From contig NW_024040040.1 in assembly GCF_014851395.1 (NCBI RefSeq), forward strand, positions 17,197,000 through 17,260,999: a DNA stretch of 64,000 nt, read 5' to 3'. This DNA comes from Micropterus salmoides (Eukaryota > Chordata > Actinopteri > Centrarchiformes > Centrarchidae). Below the pieces are notes generated by a model that was not told the DNA's origin, searched no databases, and saw only the letters and a list, made by a program, of their open reading frames with translations. The position numbers and the translations under genes are program-made. Numbering within the stretch: the stretch's first letter is position 1; each line of letters opens with the position of its first letter. Positions 26,044-36,934 of this stretch are shown one piece after another.

Positions 26044-26185
26044 TAGTGTAGTAGTGTAGTAGTGTCTATAGCAAGACAGTGACAGAGGGCCTCATTGAAA
26101 TAACTGTATCCTCAAGGGGCCAGCTAAAAAGAGAGAGTGGGTAGGTGAGGGTAGACAGAGTATATGAGAGTCCAGGGAATCATTT

Positions 26186-26188
<3 letters not shown>

Positions 26189-26228
<40 letters not shown>

Positions 26229-26249
26229 ATGTGTGTGTGTGTGTGTGTG
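26189..26249 (+). repeat. (GT)n microsatellite
   Basis: 61-bp GT tract with one GCAT interruption. Further short GT tracts lie at 26396-26430 and 26571-26590 and a CA tract at 26754-26783, so 25.98-26.78 kb is a microsatellite cluster. Confidence 0.95.
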
Positions 26250-26750
26250 AGTGGGATTCATCCGTTCTGGTGGCCACTAACCTTGGCATGTCCTGCCACG
26301 CGTGACGGGGTGACACCCGGCACTGCCGTCGTCCTCTATGTGTGTGAGTTTGTTGGGGTATATAGGAGCATGTACCTCGTCTGGAGGAGTCAGCTGTCTG
26401 TGTGTGAGTGTGTAAGTGTGTGTGTGTGTGTCTGTGCATCTGCAAGCAAGAAAAACAGACAAAGAAGAATAAGAAAAAAGAGAGCGGGTAGAGAATCCTA
26501 GTCAGGTTGTTTAGTGTCATTGTATGATCTTGCCCCCGGGAGAAAGGGCAGAAAAAGGAATAAAAAAATGTGTGTGTGTGTGTGTGTGTGCCATTGTTCT
26601 GCTGTCAAACAGTGCCATGAGCACACACACACAGCATTAAACCCCATACACAAACACACACACAAAGCCTTGTGATGACAGTATATTTATGCCTGCATGT
26701 GGAAAGGACAATTGGATCCCTGCAATTCCTTCGCTCTTGTTTAAACGCGT

Positions 26751-26786
<36 letters not shown>

Positions 26787-27160
26787 TGTGACAGATCACA
26801 GACAACTGTTCACCTGCCGTTGTCAAGGACCGAGTGTGTCATCTGTCATTACTTGTGACTATATGTGCATAAGGAACTCTGACACCAAGCACACACATGC
26901 ACAGCTGGAGATGTTAAGAAAGGGGAAGTATATCAGGGGAAGTTCAGAGCTGAAGAAGAACTTGGTAAAGGAATAGTAATATATGGACACCTGAAACACA
27001 CGCACACGTAACTTAATTCATCATTTTCAGTCCATTTTCTAAAAACAAACTCTCTGTATTTGAAGACTTGTTCCCTATTTAAATTTGCTTGCATTTCACT
27101 TGTGATGTTAGACATGTGAATGTGTCCTGGTGGACTTGGCCTTGGCACATATGAAAAATA

Positions 27161-27681
27161 CATTATATGGTCAGAAATCCAGTACATGGACACATTATTT
27201 TGTGTCCTTTTGGAGTAGAGCTATATGGTTTGGCTTAGGCTTCTTAGTTCCAGTTAAGGAGGGGGAATCTTAATGCCACAGCAATACAATGATATTTTAG
27301 ACAATGGTGTGCTTCCAACCTTGTGGCAACAGTTTGGGGAAGACCCTTTCCTGTTACAACGAGACAATGCCCCCATTCACATAAAGAAATGGTATCCTCA
27401 GCTTTACTGGCCTGCACAGAGCCCTGACCTCAACCCCATTCAACACTTCTGGGATGACCTGGAACTTCCGTCTCTTATCACCCAACATTACTGGCTGACC
27501 TCACTAATAATCTGGTGGCTGAATGGGAGCATTTCCCTGTAGCCAGATTTCACAAATTTGTGGAAAGCCTTCCAAGAAGAATGGAGGCCGTTATAGCAGC
27601 AGATTAATGCGCAAATGAGATGCTCAACAATCACATACGGATGTAATGTTTGGGTATCACCATACTTTTAATCATATAATG
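27161..27681 (+). mobile_element. Tc1/mariner-type element, internally deleted
   Basis: Ends CATTATATGGTCAG at left and ATCATATAATG at right form imperfect terminal inverted repeats (the right end inverted reads CATTATATGAT). TA sits on both sides (27159-27160 and 27682-27683), matching the TA target duplication of Tc1/mariner. The 521-bp length is about one third of a full Tc1 element. Transposase text survives inside, and the element lies in the same orientation as the host gene, 240 bp before the last coding exon. Confidence 0.8.
27273..27542 (+). pseudogene. Tc1 transposase C-terminal fragment (dead)
   Basis: An 89-codon frame covers the end of a Tc1-type transposase catalytic domain. 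It includes a D-N-A-P-I-H motif in the place of the second catalytic aspartate (Q-R-D-N-A-P-I-H) and W-P-A-Q-S-P-D-L-N-P-I-Q-H-F-W-D-D-L-E, the conserved block around the final acidic residue of the DD34E triad. Spacing between the two blocks is shortened by a deletion. The first aspartate and the N-terminal DNA-binding part are absent. The following text (FVESLPRRMEAVIAA, near 27556-27600) continues the family consensus in another frame. It is an inactive relic, not a host gene. Confidence 0.8.
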
Positions 27682-27919
27682 TATGTCTCAAGGCACGTTC
27701 TACTAAAAAGATGTGAATGTACTCACAGTTCAGAATTTGAAACTTTTCATAATCATGAATACTGTATTGTAACTTTAGGACAAGAAAGGGGAAGATGACT
27801 GAAGGGAAGTTCCTCTGCAGTTCAAATGATCAAAGCAGGCATATCACTTATGATTTCCTGTTTCTTCCTACCTCGTTCCCTCCTCCTTTGCCCACTCCCT
27901 TTTCCTTTCTCCCCTTCAG

Positions 27920-28105
27920 GTTCCTGAGCGATTTCTGGAGGTGGCCCAGGTGACTCTTCGCGAGTTCTTCAATGCCATCGTGGCAGGAAAGGATGCAGAC
28001 CCATCCTGGAAGAAGGCCATCTACAAGGTGATCTGCAAACTGGACAGCGAGGTTCCTGAGGTCTTCAAATCCCCCAACTGTCTACAAGAACTCCTCCACG
28101 ACTGA
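27920..28105 (+). CDS. prox1: prox1-family terminal coding exon: C-terminal Prospero domain and stop
   Basis: Last coding exon: 61 codons plus TGA at 28103-28105. The acceptor is a strong pyrimidine tract ending CCCCTTCAG|GTT at 27919/27920. The product begins VPERFLEVAQVTLREFFNAI, continues through D-P-S-W-K-K-A-I-Y-K-V-I-C-K-L-D-S-E-V-P-E and ends C-L-Q-E-L-L-H-D. This is the C-terminal half of the Prospero domain, which packs against the homeodomain and forms part of the same DNA-binding unit. PROX2-type proteins diverge strongly in this stretch, so the match favours the PROX1 branch. The final D in place of E, and V-A-G-K-D-A-D in place of I-A-G-K-D-V-D, are small departures from mammalian PROX1 (from memory). 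The three exons in the window together give about 162 residues, the usual size of the homeo-Prospero unit. Confidence 0.95.
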   Translation, partial: VPERFLEVAQVTLREFFNAIVAGKDADPSWKKAIYKVICKLDSEVPEVFKSPNCLQELLHD

Positions 28106-28618
28106 CTAGGACGAGAGAGGAAACTTGGCAAGCAAGACAAACCTCCAAGGACCGTGAGAAGGCCATAAGAAAACGCAGAATTAGACTAGGTTGAGGTCTT
28201 TAGTGAAATGCGTTTGGAGGTCTTCATAACACGATGTAGAGACTTGAAGTGATTCTACTTGGAGGCTTCCAGAGAGCTTTGTTGGTGGATGCTTTTGCTC
28301 AGCCCTTCTTTCAAAGACAAAACTGCCCTTAAAATGTTTTATAAAGAAAAAAAATATTCCTCTTCCATGGGGGAGAGGGCTCGGACTCATGAGTCAGATG
28401 ACACTCAAATTAGCTAATTATGTTGAGACTTTTAACAATTAGAAGCAAAACGGTGAAAATTGAACCTCCTTGCACTTACAGAAAAAGTACTTCTTGACGA
28501 AAACCCCCTCTCCTCTTTCTCCTCCACCTCGTCCACTATTCATCCTTCTCTGGAGGAACAATGGGATGAGGAAGATGATGGATCAATATTCAGCCCATAC
28601 CTTGGGGAGTGAACTAAA

Positions 28619-28624
28619 AATAAA
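28619..28624 (+). promoter_or_regulatory. Proximal poly(A) signal candidate (AATAAA)
   Basis: Canonical hexamer about 515 bases after the stop codon. It could produce a short 3' UTR form; the T-rich and GT-rich sequence at about 28645-28665 would suit a downstream element. Confidence 0.4.
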
Positions 28625-28813
28625 GAAGATAATATATAAAAATCTTTTTATTGTGGATGTTTTTAAGTTACATGGACATTTTTGGGAAAAAAGTTATGTT
28701 TCTGTATTTTTCTCCTTTGTATAAGCTTACAGCCTCTCTTCTATGAACCCTCAGTCATTCACATAGTTACACGTGCACACAACACCAAAACAAAAAACGC
28801 ACACTTAAACACG

Positions 28814-28861
28814 AACACACGCACACGCACACACGCACACACACACACACACACACACACC
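28814..28861 (+). repeat. (CA)n microsatellite within the 3' UTR
   Basis: 48 bp with early G interruptions, then perfect CA. It lies inside the inferred 3' UTR and would be transcribed. Confidence 0.9.
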
Positions 28862-30128
28862 TCTTGAATAGGAAAGCACAGTAGCATTCCCAAATCCCCA
28901 CCCATACCTAGACAAACTGGGCATAAACAATAGATGTTCATTTCCTTCTTTTTACTTCTCCCTCTTCTTACTGTACTGAGATGTACTGGGTGTTTATTTG
29001 ACTGTGTGGCTCTCCCTGCCCCACTCTTCCCTGGCCGCCTCTCTTGGCTCATGTTGCATTCAGGCACCCAAAGCATCGAAGACAAATTCTACCCATTTTA
29101 TTAGAAAAAGAGTTAGTCCAAACCTGACACAAACTGTATGGAAATTTATTTTAAGATGTCATGAATCAGAATCATGATTTTTTTTTTTTACATAAACACA
29201 TTGAGACATGTTTTATAAGGAAGCCTTAAATTTTGCTATGTAAGATTTGTGACAAAGTTATGTACTGAGCAGGATATTTCATAGTTGAAAAATAGACTTA
29301 ATTGTCAGTGCTTTCTGGTGGACAAACTGTGTAATGCACACTCTTTATTAATTTACCTCTTTTTTTTGAATTTCTGTAGTGTAATTTCTGGCGAAATACA
29401 CCAGTATCTATATATCTGTCATAAGCTAATCTCGGGTTCAACTACCATTGGTTTATTTACAATATTTTCAAAACACAGATGCTATAAAGTGGATTTACTG
29501 TATGTAAGTCATTGCTGTAATAGTGTTGCTTAATTTTGTAATGATTATCAGGACCCAAACTGTTTCATTCCAGTTTCATGTGGTTTGTAGATCACTCTCT
29601 AAGCATCATTCCCACAGGACAGGCTAACTTTTGGCGATACGCACTTCACAGTGCATCTTTTAAGTATCGATTTGACTCAAACACTTGTGTAGAGATTTAT
29701 AACACTTTTAAAAACACTGAAGACTAACTGTTGTACAATCAGACGTTATCAAAATTGAGAAAATCCCCAATTTTAAACCCCCTTTTATGCTAAGAACCTT
29801 GAAACTGGAAATCACAAAAAGTAACCAAACCACCACTGAAAAAAAATCTCTTTGCTCTGGATGGCCAAGAGGGGCAGCTGCACCGGCCAGGTCATGTGTG
29901 AAGTGTTTAAGGTTTTAACAGCAGAAAAAAAAAAAAATAGATATACAACAAAATGCTGATATTTGTAGCTTGTATAGATGTAATAATTACTCTGATCACT
30001 CTGATATTGTTATTATTTATAATTGAAATAATTATTCCTATTAATGTTATTCTGATGATGATGATTAATGCTTGCTACAGATTTGACCAGTGGTTTACTC
30101 ATTGTTTACCCATCACACTGCAACATGA

Positions 30129-30134
30129 AATAAA
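30129..30134 (+). promoter_or_regulatory. Distal poly(A) signal candidate (AATAAA)
   Basis: Canonical hexamer within ATGAAATAAATTATTC, then an A-rich run at 30146-30155 and a TGT-rich stretch after it. This is the most convincing end for the prox1-family transcript. Confidence 0.5.
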
Positions 30135-31080
30135 TTATTCTTTGAAAAAAAAAACATAAGGTTGTATGTAAGAGTGTGATTGTACTTTTCTCTATTCTAT
30201 TTTTGTTCAGCAGAGGTGCAGAGGGCGTTGACCATTCACATGTGCCTGCCCACACATCAAATCGCCATAAACCCAAGCAGTAACCAGGCAACATGATGGC
30301 CACCTTAACACTACCCATGCCCCCTCTCTCTCTCTCTCTCTCTCTGGATCCTGTATAGGGGACATGTGATCCCTTGTTGTTGTTGCTGATGAATTGAAAA
30401 GAGGAGCGCTGTGTGATTATTGTCAGCACAAAAGCCTCAAAAAGCTGCTGACGCCTAGATTAGCCAGTACAAAGACACAGGGACAGACACACACGCACAC
30501 ACAAAAAGACATAGGTACAGACTCACACTCATACACACACACACACACACACACAAAGGCATAGGGACGAGGCCTGTCTGCCCTCGTCTGCCCTACCATC
30601 CTTCTCACTCCTCTATCCCTCCTCTGCTCGTCCTCTCTCAGTGTCATTACTGACATTACTCTCTCCTCTTCCCCTCCTTACCTTTCCTATTTCCTCTCCT
30701 CTTTGCTTCCATACTCATATGTTTCATTTCTGTCATCCTCTCAAACCACTTACCTACCTAACACTCCACACCATGCCCTCTGTGTGTTGGCGCCAAATGC
30801 TAACTGGCATCACACAATGCCAACCATCACCAGCATGATATAAAATGCAAAGACTCAATGTGCCTCTCTTTATTTCTCCTTTTAATCTCTTACATACACA
30901 AGATATGTATAAAACATAGCTACACTTACGTCTGTGATCAAATTCCAGCAATGATGACGGTAGTATTTGTAAGTAAGAATGCATGTATTTCCAGAACCCC
31001 AATGAAGATAGTAGCACAATAAAATGTTTATAGGTTTCTGCAAAGTGACAGCTTTGGTAATAATCCAGTTTCAATGATGA

Positions 31081-31505
31081 GAGTCTACAGCCATGCTGGT
31101 GGCTCTTTGAGGCTGCAATATGTTGGGCTAAATGCTAATGTCAGCATGCTAACATGCTCACAAAAGGCAAGATCCTGATGTTTAGCAGATATAAGGTTTA
31201 ACAAGTTCACTATCTTAGTTTAGCGTGTTAGCATGCCAATATTGGATAATTCGCACTAACCACAAAGTATAGCTAAAGCTGATGGGAATGACATTAGTTT
31301 TGCAGCGACAAACTGAAATTTAGACCTGATGGTGTTACTAGTGAAAAACGTCACAGGATCACTAGAGTCAATCGGATTTAACTTCTGGGGAATGTTAATT
31401 ATCATACAAAATTTAATTGCAATCATCAAACAGTTCAGATATTTTAGTCAGGACCAAAGTGGTGGACTGACCAATTGTGTCATCACCAAAGCCACGCTGC
31501 TAGCA
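31081..31505 (+). mobile_element. Percomorph-type dispersed repeat ('TGCTAATGTCAGCATGCTAAC' family)
   Basis: Contains AATGCTAATGTCAGCATGCT, TTAGTTTAGCGTGTTAGCAT, AAGCTGATGGGAATGACATT and GTCACAGGATCACTAGAGTC, in the order known from a very abundant perciform repeat. A related fragment in the opposite orientation lies at about 39990-40235. Confidence 0.6.
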
Positions 31506-32389
31506 TGTCCAAAAATCTAAATGCAGCCACTTTGCAATGCTAGAGAGGCAGCCAGCTAGATGCCTGTTTAAAACAGCCCAATTGTTTGCTTTGATTTAAT
31601 TGGTTTTACAGTCAGAAGAGTGTGTATGGTAGTCGGAAAAAAGGATGCCAGTGTGCCCTGAAGGGATGGACAATAATCAGTATATCAGTTAAGTTAAATT
31701 AAGGCTATATATTTTAGTTTTACATTGTTTAATGTTAACTTAAGTGGTTAAACGTAAGTGAATAAACCAACTATAATTCATATTAAGAGTTTTGGTATAG
31801 GTGCTAATGCTGATGTTAAGCACATCAGGCATGGGCCATGACATGACTGATCTACTTTGAACAGACTTTCATTGTCATTTTCAAATTCAGTGTCAGTTAA
31901 TTGAATTCTGTCATAGCAGGACACCCACTCAGATTTTAGTGCACAGAAATCCCTGGTCTCACATTTGGGTACTAGATATTGGCTAAACCTAAGATGAGCT
32001 ATTAGAATTGGTTTTCAGATATTAAAAGTTGGATAGTGCATTCCTACTCCACAGAATTTGACCATTGCTTTTGTAGTCTGTCTCTCACAAGTGAGATACT
32101 AAATGGCTGGAGTGCCTCTTTTAATAATTTAGGGAGTCTGTTAAACACACACACAAATGAGAATACTCCAGGAATGAAATTGTCAACTGAGGTCAATACA
32201 CTGAGGTGAATAAAGGTTTTCAACATATTTTGTCACTAAGTCCTTTGAAGAAAACAAAAGGCAGAAATTGAGAAGATATAGCCTTCTGCACATTCAAACT
32301 ACAGCAGTCATGATCATCTTGTATGTCGTTTGTAAGTTGAAAATACAGTAAATTAAAAAGAATACAGGCTGAAAGAGATGAGTGGTGTC

Positions 32390-32800
32390 CTGTGCATTAG
32401 CTTATACTGCCAAATCTTTTCATTAGCACGGGAGGGGCTGAACAGGAGGTGGGGTCACTCATTGCTCTATATGGTCTCACACACACACAGACACACACAC
32501 CGTCTGCCTGTGAAGGCACATCTGAGCAGTGCAACAATAAAACAGCTGTGTTTGTGTTGGCCTGCTGATTGTTTCATTGTCAATCACCCCGTCATACGCA
32601 CAAACGCACTTACACAGACACAAACACACTTATTGTCCGCAGAGATGGCATGACAGTAATACATCTTGGGTAATGGCCGCTATTATTATGGAGTAGGGAG
32701 AGAGTTTATTATGGAGGGAAATCTCCCCTCAACATAATTCTAATAGCTGTAACTGTCTTCTCGGTGATAACTGCTGCTAATGTGGACTGTAGTGTTCGTG
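32390..32800. promoter_or_regulatory. CNE-like patches downstream of prox1
   Basis: High-complexity blocks (TTTTCATTAGCACGGGAGGG at about 32417; TGATTGTTTCATTGTCAATC at about 32565; GGTAATGGCCGCTATTATTA at about 32670; TCGGTGATAACTGCTGCTAA at about 32761) separated by CA-rich text. They resemble regulatory sequence flanking developmental genes. Conservation is untested. Confidence 0.25.
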
Positions 32801-34154
32801 TGTGAAAGAGTGACTTTTTATTCACATGCACTGCCATATTGGTAGACAGATGCAATGGCCTGGGACGAGGAAGAAGCACAAGTTGATGTCCGTAGCTGCA
32901 AAATGACAATTTCAACAATGAGGATAACCGCAAAAACAGCCTGACTGCAATTTTTAGGATTTGATTTAGGGGTCAGCTCATTGGTTTGCATCTTTACAGA
33001 AATTAAGCATTTCACTAATATTATAGCAGCTGCAAAAAGGAATACTACCCAATGTTTTCATGCTGTTCATGTCTTTCTTTTGGTTTTCCCCTGGTATTTT
33101 CCTAAAATTTTCCTGTCTAGGTTGGACCAAACACACCTTTTGTTGACAGGGATGACCCTCGTCTTTGCAATGTCACATATAACTGATGATGATTGTGTAA
33201 AGGTTTGAAATGTGCATGCATGAAAAAGCAGACCAGAGCAACTACCAGCATGTGATCCAATTTGATCATTATGGTTGTAAAATAACAGTTAATGCTAAAA
33301 CAAAGCCAGCAGATGGCAAAGACAAAGTACATGAAGTTTACAGATATCTTTATAATCAAACGCGTTACTGATCATTGATAATGATCGGGTTTAGATGGAT
33401 ATGTCTGTTCACCTGCAATATGACATTCCTCCCTGACTACACTTTTCATTGTTTAGCTTTATTTCAGATAGATCATTGTGTATTTTCACTTCACTATATC
33501 TATATCTGCCTCAACCGGCTTTTTTTATTTCTTCTTCTCTCTTGTCCATCCTAACATAATAACACTTGAGGTTACACATTTTCCAGCAAGATATTTATTT
33601 TCATATATTAAATCAAAAATTAAATCAGAAGCTTCAATCCAAAACTACCAAAAGCACATTTAATTGTTGACACTGTATTGCCCGAACAAAGCACATTGTC
33701 AGGAAACAATCATGTCACACAGTTGGTAAGAAAGCTACAATGCACTTAAACAGTGAGAGCACTTTATGGTCATGTTTTAGGGAAATTAATTAAATGAAAC
33801 AATCATGGAACATGTTCTGCTTCATTTTGGATTGTTTTACAACCAGCAGCGCTTTGGGCTCGACCTCTGTTTAGTGTTATATGATCATATGATATGAAAG
33901 CTAAACATTTTAGTAAACCAATCCAACAATATGGAGTTTTTCCACACCTGAGTATAAGTTGCCAATTGTGTAGAAATTACTGTGACAACTAAGAAAAGAA
34001 AAGGCTTCTGCACGCTGTCTAGAAGAGTTGTCTAGTGGATCAGTCGATTAGCTGTTGAACACAAGCAACTATTTGGCTTTAGATTAATCATTTAAATCAA
34101 TTTTTTTTAACCAAACTGTTTCAATTACAGTTTCTAAATGTTAGGATTTGCTTT

Positions 34155-34300
34155 TGTCTTAAAGCTAGGGTAGGCAATGTTGGAGAAAGCAGCAAGAGAC
34201 AGCTAGCTAGATTTTGAAAGCATCCAACCAAAAAAAATCCTCGATTCCTCCCTTTAGGCTTCCTCCAAAGCCACTCCCTCAAAATACATTTTCACGTGCA
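34155..34300 (+). mobile_element. Teleost dispersed repeat ('AAAGCTAGGGTAGGCAATGTT' family)
   Basis: CTTAAAGCTAGGGTAGGCAA at 34159-34178 followed by GTTGGAGAAA... and TCCTCCAAAGCCACTCCC at about 34261. This opening phrase is a recurrent start of an abundant fish repeat. Confidence 0.45.
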
Positions 34301-34719
34301 GTAAGTGCACAGGCAGAGTGTGCACAAGTAGTCAGGTCGGTAAGTAGATACATTGGCGTAACTACCGTATATGCAGGGAATGCAGTTGCATAGGGGCCCG
34401 CAGTCGTTGCAGGGCCCGCAATTTACCTCTCAATTTAGTATAATTTAAATTTAGGTGAAGTAATCTGACCACATAAACTTATATCGTATCCATATAATTG
34501 ATTTCTAATGTGTCACAGTAGGTATTTCTAGTAGTCAGTGAGTTAAGCCTCTTAGTCCATGGTGTCTCTGTCTAACACTTGATTTCATTCATACTCAATA
34601 ACAATACAATAACATGAAATGCTCTGACATACAAACACTCTATAACTCTACAGTAGGTACATCTAAATAAAATTTCAATAAGGATGAATTTATGGGATTT
34701 TATGTTAAAGATGTGTAAC

Positions 34720-35526
34720 CAGGGACGTGCACAGGAATTTTGAAGGGCAGTTGCTCTGACCTGAAAAAAGGCACCCCCCCCCCCCCCCCCAAAAAACAAA
34801 AAAAACAAAAAACATGGGCTATATGAAGGACTGAGAAAAAACATTTTTTTATTAAAAAATATACAAAAAGTAAAAACACTTAAATACAGCACTCAATAAC
34901 CTAAACTACTATTAATAACAAAACAGAAAAACATGACTCGAGTCATGAAAAAAGAGTTCCTTATATTATTGTTTATTGTTTTTTTTAATCATTATTATTT
35001 TTTATTTTTTTTCCTTTTTTTTTTTATTTGAAAATAAATAATCTAGATTGAATTGACAGATGGGGAAAACTCGCTTCTAATAAAATATTAAATAAAAAAA
35101 CGCTTAGATTTCGGAAAAAAATACAATCCTTTTTTAACCTTTTGGCTTCCCGTACATTCAGTTGCGCTTCTAGCTCGTATTCACTTCTGTTGGTACGTAT
35201 CACGTATGGTAACTGGGCAAAACTACGCATGATTTGTTGTAGTATGATTGCATAAAGGAAGGAAACGGGAATTCCGGTAGGGAACAGAATCGACTGACGT
35301 GCAGGCAGCGCTGCAGCAGTGCAGCCACTTAAACAGAGTTTGCCCTTCCCCTACTGACTTTCACTTTCGGTGCCCGAATGGAAGTGAATGAGGCTTTGCG
35401 ATCGCGATTATTTTTTTATGTTATTTTTTTTTCTCGGAAGGGCGAGTCGGAAGGGCAACTTGAGTCAGGAAAGGCAAACGGGCAGTTGCCCGGGCAACCA
35501 GAGCAACCCCCCTGTGCACGTCCCTG
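34720..35526. mobile_element. hAT non-autonomous element with exact 8-bp target duplication
   Basis: 807 bp bounded by terminal inverted repeats: CAGGGACGTGCACAGG at the left and CCTGTGCACGTCCCTG at the right. They are perfect over 16 bases, and a subterminal GGGCAGTTGC / GCAACTGCCC pair is also inverted. TGTGTAAC stands directly on both sides (34712-34719 and 35527-35534). An 8-bp duplication with CAGGG termini defines hAT. No transposase frame is left inside; the interior is AT-rich with a 17-18 bp C run at about 34775. Confidence 0.9.
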
Positions 35527-36187
35527 TGTGTAACGTGGGCCCGCACAGAAATCTGGTTAATACTGATTGACTTTCTGTGTAGCACAATCCACACAGAAGA
35601 GTAGCTAGCTAATGTAGTGACAGCAACTGGAAAATAAACACGATATGGATTACTAACACAAAAGCATGTTTTCAGAAGCGAAAATTTTAAGAAGCAGCCG
35701 AGCAAGAAAAAGGAAAGCCACCAAAACTATTCATTCTCCTTAAAAAGAAAAATGCAACAGCAACAGCAGCGCACCATACACTAGGGGTGATGATGAGGAG
35801 TAACGTTACATGCCACCAAAGACATTCAAACTCCTACAGCCTGAAACACTGCGCACTGCAACAGATGGACTTTTTTGAGCAAACAAGTGAGTTATGTCAT
35901 ATTTACAAAAATGACATAACCTCAGCGTTTCCCATGCAACTCCTGCAAACCCCCGGTTGTTTAACAGACAGCACCTGAAGAATGAAAACAATACAACTAA
36001 CTTAACCAAGATATTGCCTCTGGACAACAACTGCATCACTGCAGGCTTTGTGGTAGTCCGCACCCTTATACTGCTGTTCTTAACAGCTCAAGTGACTGTG
36101 GCCACTTACCAAATCTTACCTAAGAGACTGGCACAGAGCCGTTAATCTGGGCTTTCCACACTGTCAATAGAGATTGCTGTGCCTGCC

Positions 36188-36390
36188 AATTACATTTATT
36201 CATTTAGCTGACTCTTTTATCCAAAGCAACTTACAATTGCTATACATGTCAGTCGCACGCCTCTGTAGCAACTAGGGGTTAAGTGTCTTGCTCAGGAACA
36301 CAATGGTGGATGGGTCACAGTGGGGGATTGAACCCAGGTCTCTCACACCAAAGGCAAGCATCTTATCCATTGCACCATCACCACCAAATT
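36188..36390 (+). mobile_element. Abundant teleost short repeat ('ATTTAGCTGACTCTTTTATCCAA' family)
   Basis: ACATTTATTCATTTAGCTGA, CTTTTATCCAAAGCAACTTA, GCTCAGGAACACAATGGTGG and TTGAACCCAGGTCTCTCACA follow the order of a widespread fish repeat whose last part resembles a tRNA-like box (GAACCCAGGTCTC). It probably inserted into the outer element described at 34351. Confidence 0.65.
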
Positions 36391-36934
36391 GGATTAAAAG
36401 ATTTAATAAATGACTTTGGACAACAAGAAGCTCAGGGGAGTGCACCTATAATGCAAGTAAAACTTATTTATTTGACCAAACACTAATGCATAATGCTTCA
36501 TGCAACTAGTAATAAATCCACATACTTTGCATTTTGCTGTGGCTGGTCATTTTAAAGCTGCAAGCTTTCATTCCTTTAATTTGATACTGACATTATGCTA
36601 CTTTCATTGTGATGGGAGGGCCCGCTATGACCATCTTGCATTGGGGTCCCGAGCCAACTCATTTCGCCCCTGCTAGACAGACAGGTAGGCCAGCCAATCA
36701 CTTCATTTGGACTGAATGAAATGAATGGCCGTGATTATTATGGCCCTGCGACAACCACAGATACCGGATTTTTTATATTCATGTCAGAGCATGTGATTTA
36801 TTGATTGCTGTCGAGATGTAAAGACGATTCATTCGAAACATGCTTCTAGAATAAATGGCCTACTCTAGATTTAAGTGATAGTACATTTAAAATCTGACTG
36901 CTGGTCAGACAAAGTAAGCCTTTGGATGGCATCA

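Larger units (their letters stand above)
13486..27919 (+). other. prox1-family intron (14.4 kb)
   Basis: Bounded by GTAAGA and CCTTCAG in phase 0. It carries many CA/GT tracts, a pyrimidine-rich stretch (15590-16180), CNE-like patches (16440-16680, 24440-24535), a BED-type hAT remnant (about 20030-20768) and a Tc1-derived element (27161-27681). The stretches 14010-15500, 17430-18600, 21050-22160, 22200-24100 and 24540-25980 hold no gene I can recognise. Long chance frames there are of CA/GT or low-complexity origin. Confidence 0.8.
28106..30150 (+). other. Probable 3' untranslated region of the prox1-family gene
   Basis: About 2 kb follow the stop codon without a plausible coding exon. AATAAA hexamers occur at 28619-28624 and 30129-30134. 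The distal one is followed within about 10 bases by an A-rich stretch and is the better candidate for the mRNA end. The region is AT-rich and contains AU-rich pentamer-type sequences (for example near 28993, 29451 and 30014), which often mark unstable mRNAs. A (CA)n run lies at 28814-28861. PROX1 mRNAs in other vertebrates have long 3' UTRs, so this length is reasonable. The exact end is inferred, not shown. Confidence 0.6.
30151..34150. other. Gene-free flank downstream of prox1
   Basis: No exon is seen. It holds (TC)n at 30323-30345, (CA)n at 30533-30554, a CT-rich patch at 30600-30740, a percomorph-type repeat at 31081-31505 and a possible CNE patch at 32390-32800. The rest, including 31520-32370 and 32820-34150, is AT-rich and featureless to me. 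Confidence 0.7.
34351..36672. mobile_element. Degraded outer hAT-like element carrying nested insertions
   Basis: The left text CATTGGCGTAACTACCGT...GGGGCCCGCAG and the right text GGGGTCCCGAGCC...TTCGCCCCTG are the GC-rich ends of fish elements linked to ZMYM1-like/TTF-finger hAT transposases. A basic tract near 35690-35760 (K-K-Q-P-S-K-K-K in one frame) may be a remnant of the N-terminus. Similar but not identical flanks (GTAGATAC and CTAGACAG) are only a weak target duplication. It is interrupted by the hAT element at 34720-35526 and by a repeat at 36188-36390. Confidence 0.4.

Noticed and set aside
26092..26520. 142-codon minus-strand frame
   Set aside because: Mostly (GT)n translated as His-Thr; not coding.
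36330..36380. tRNA-like box (TTGAACCCAGGTCTC)
   Set aside because: Part of a dispersed repeat; no cloverleaf with acceptor stem can be drawn around it.
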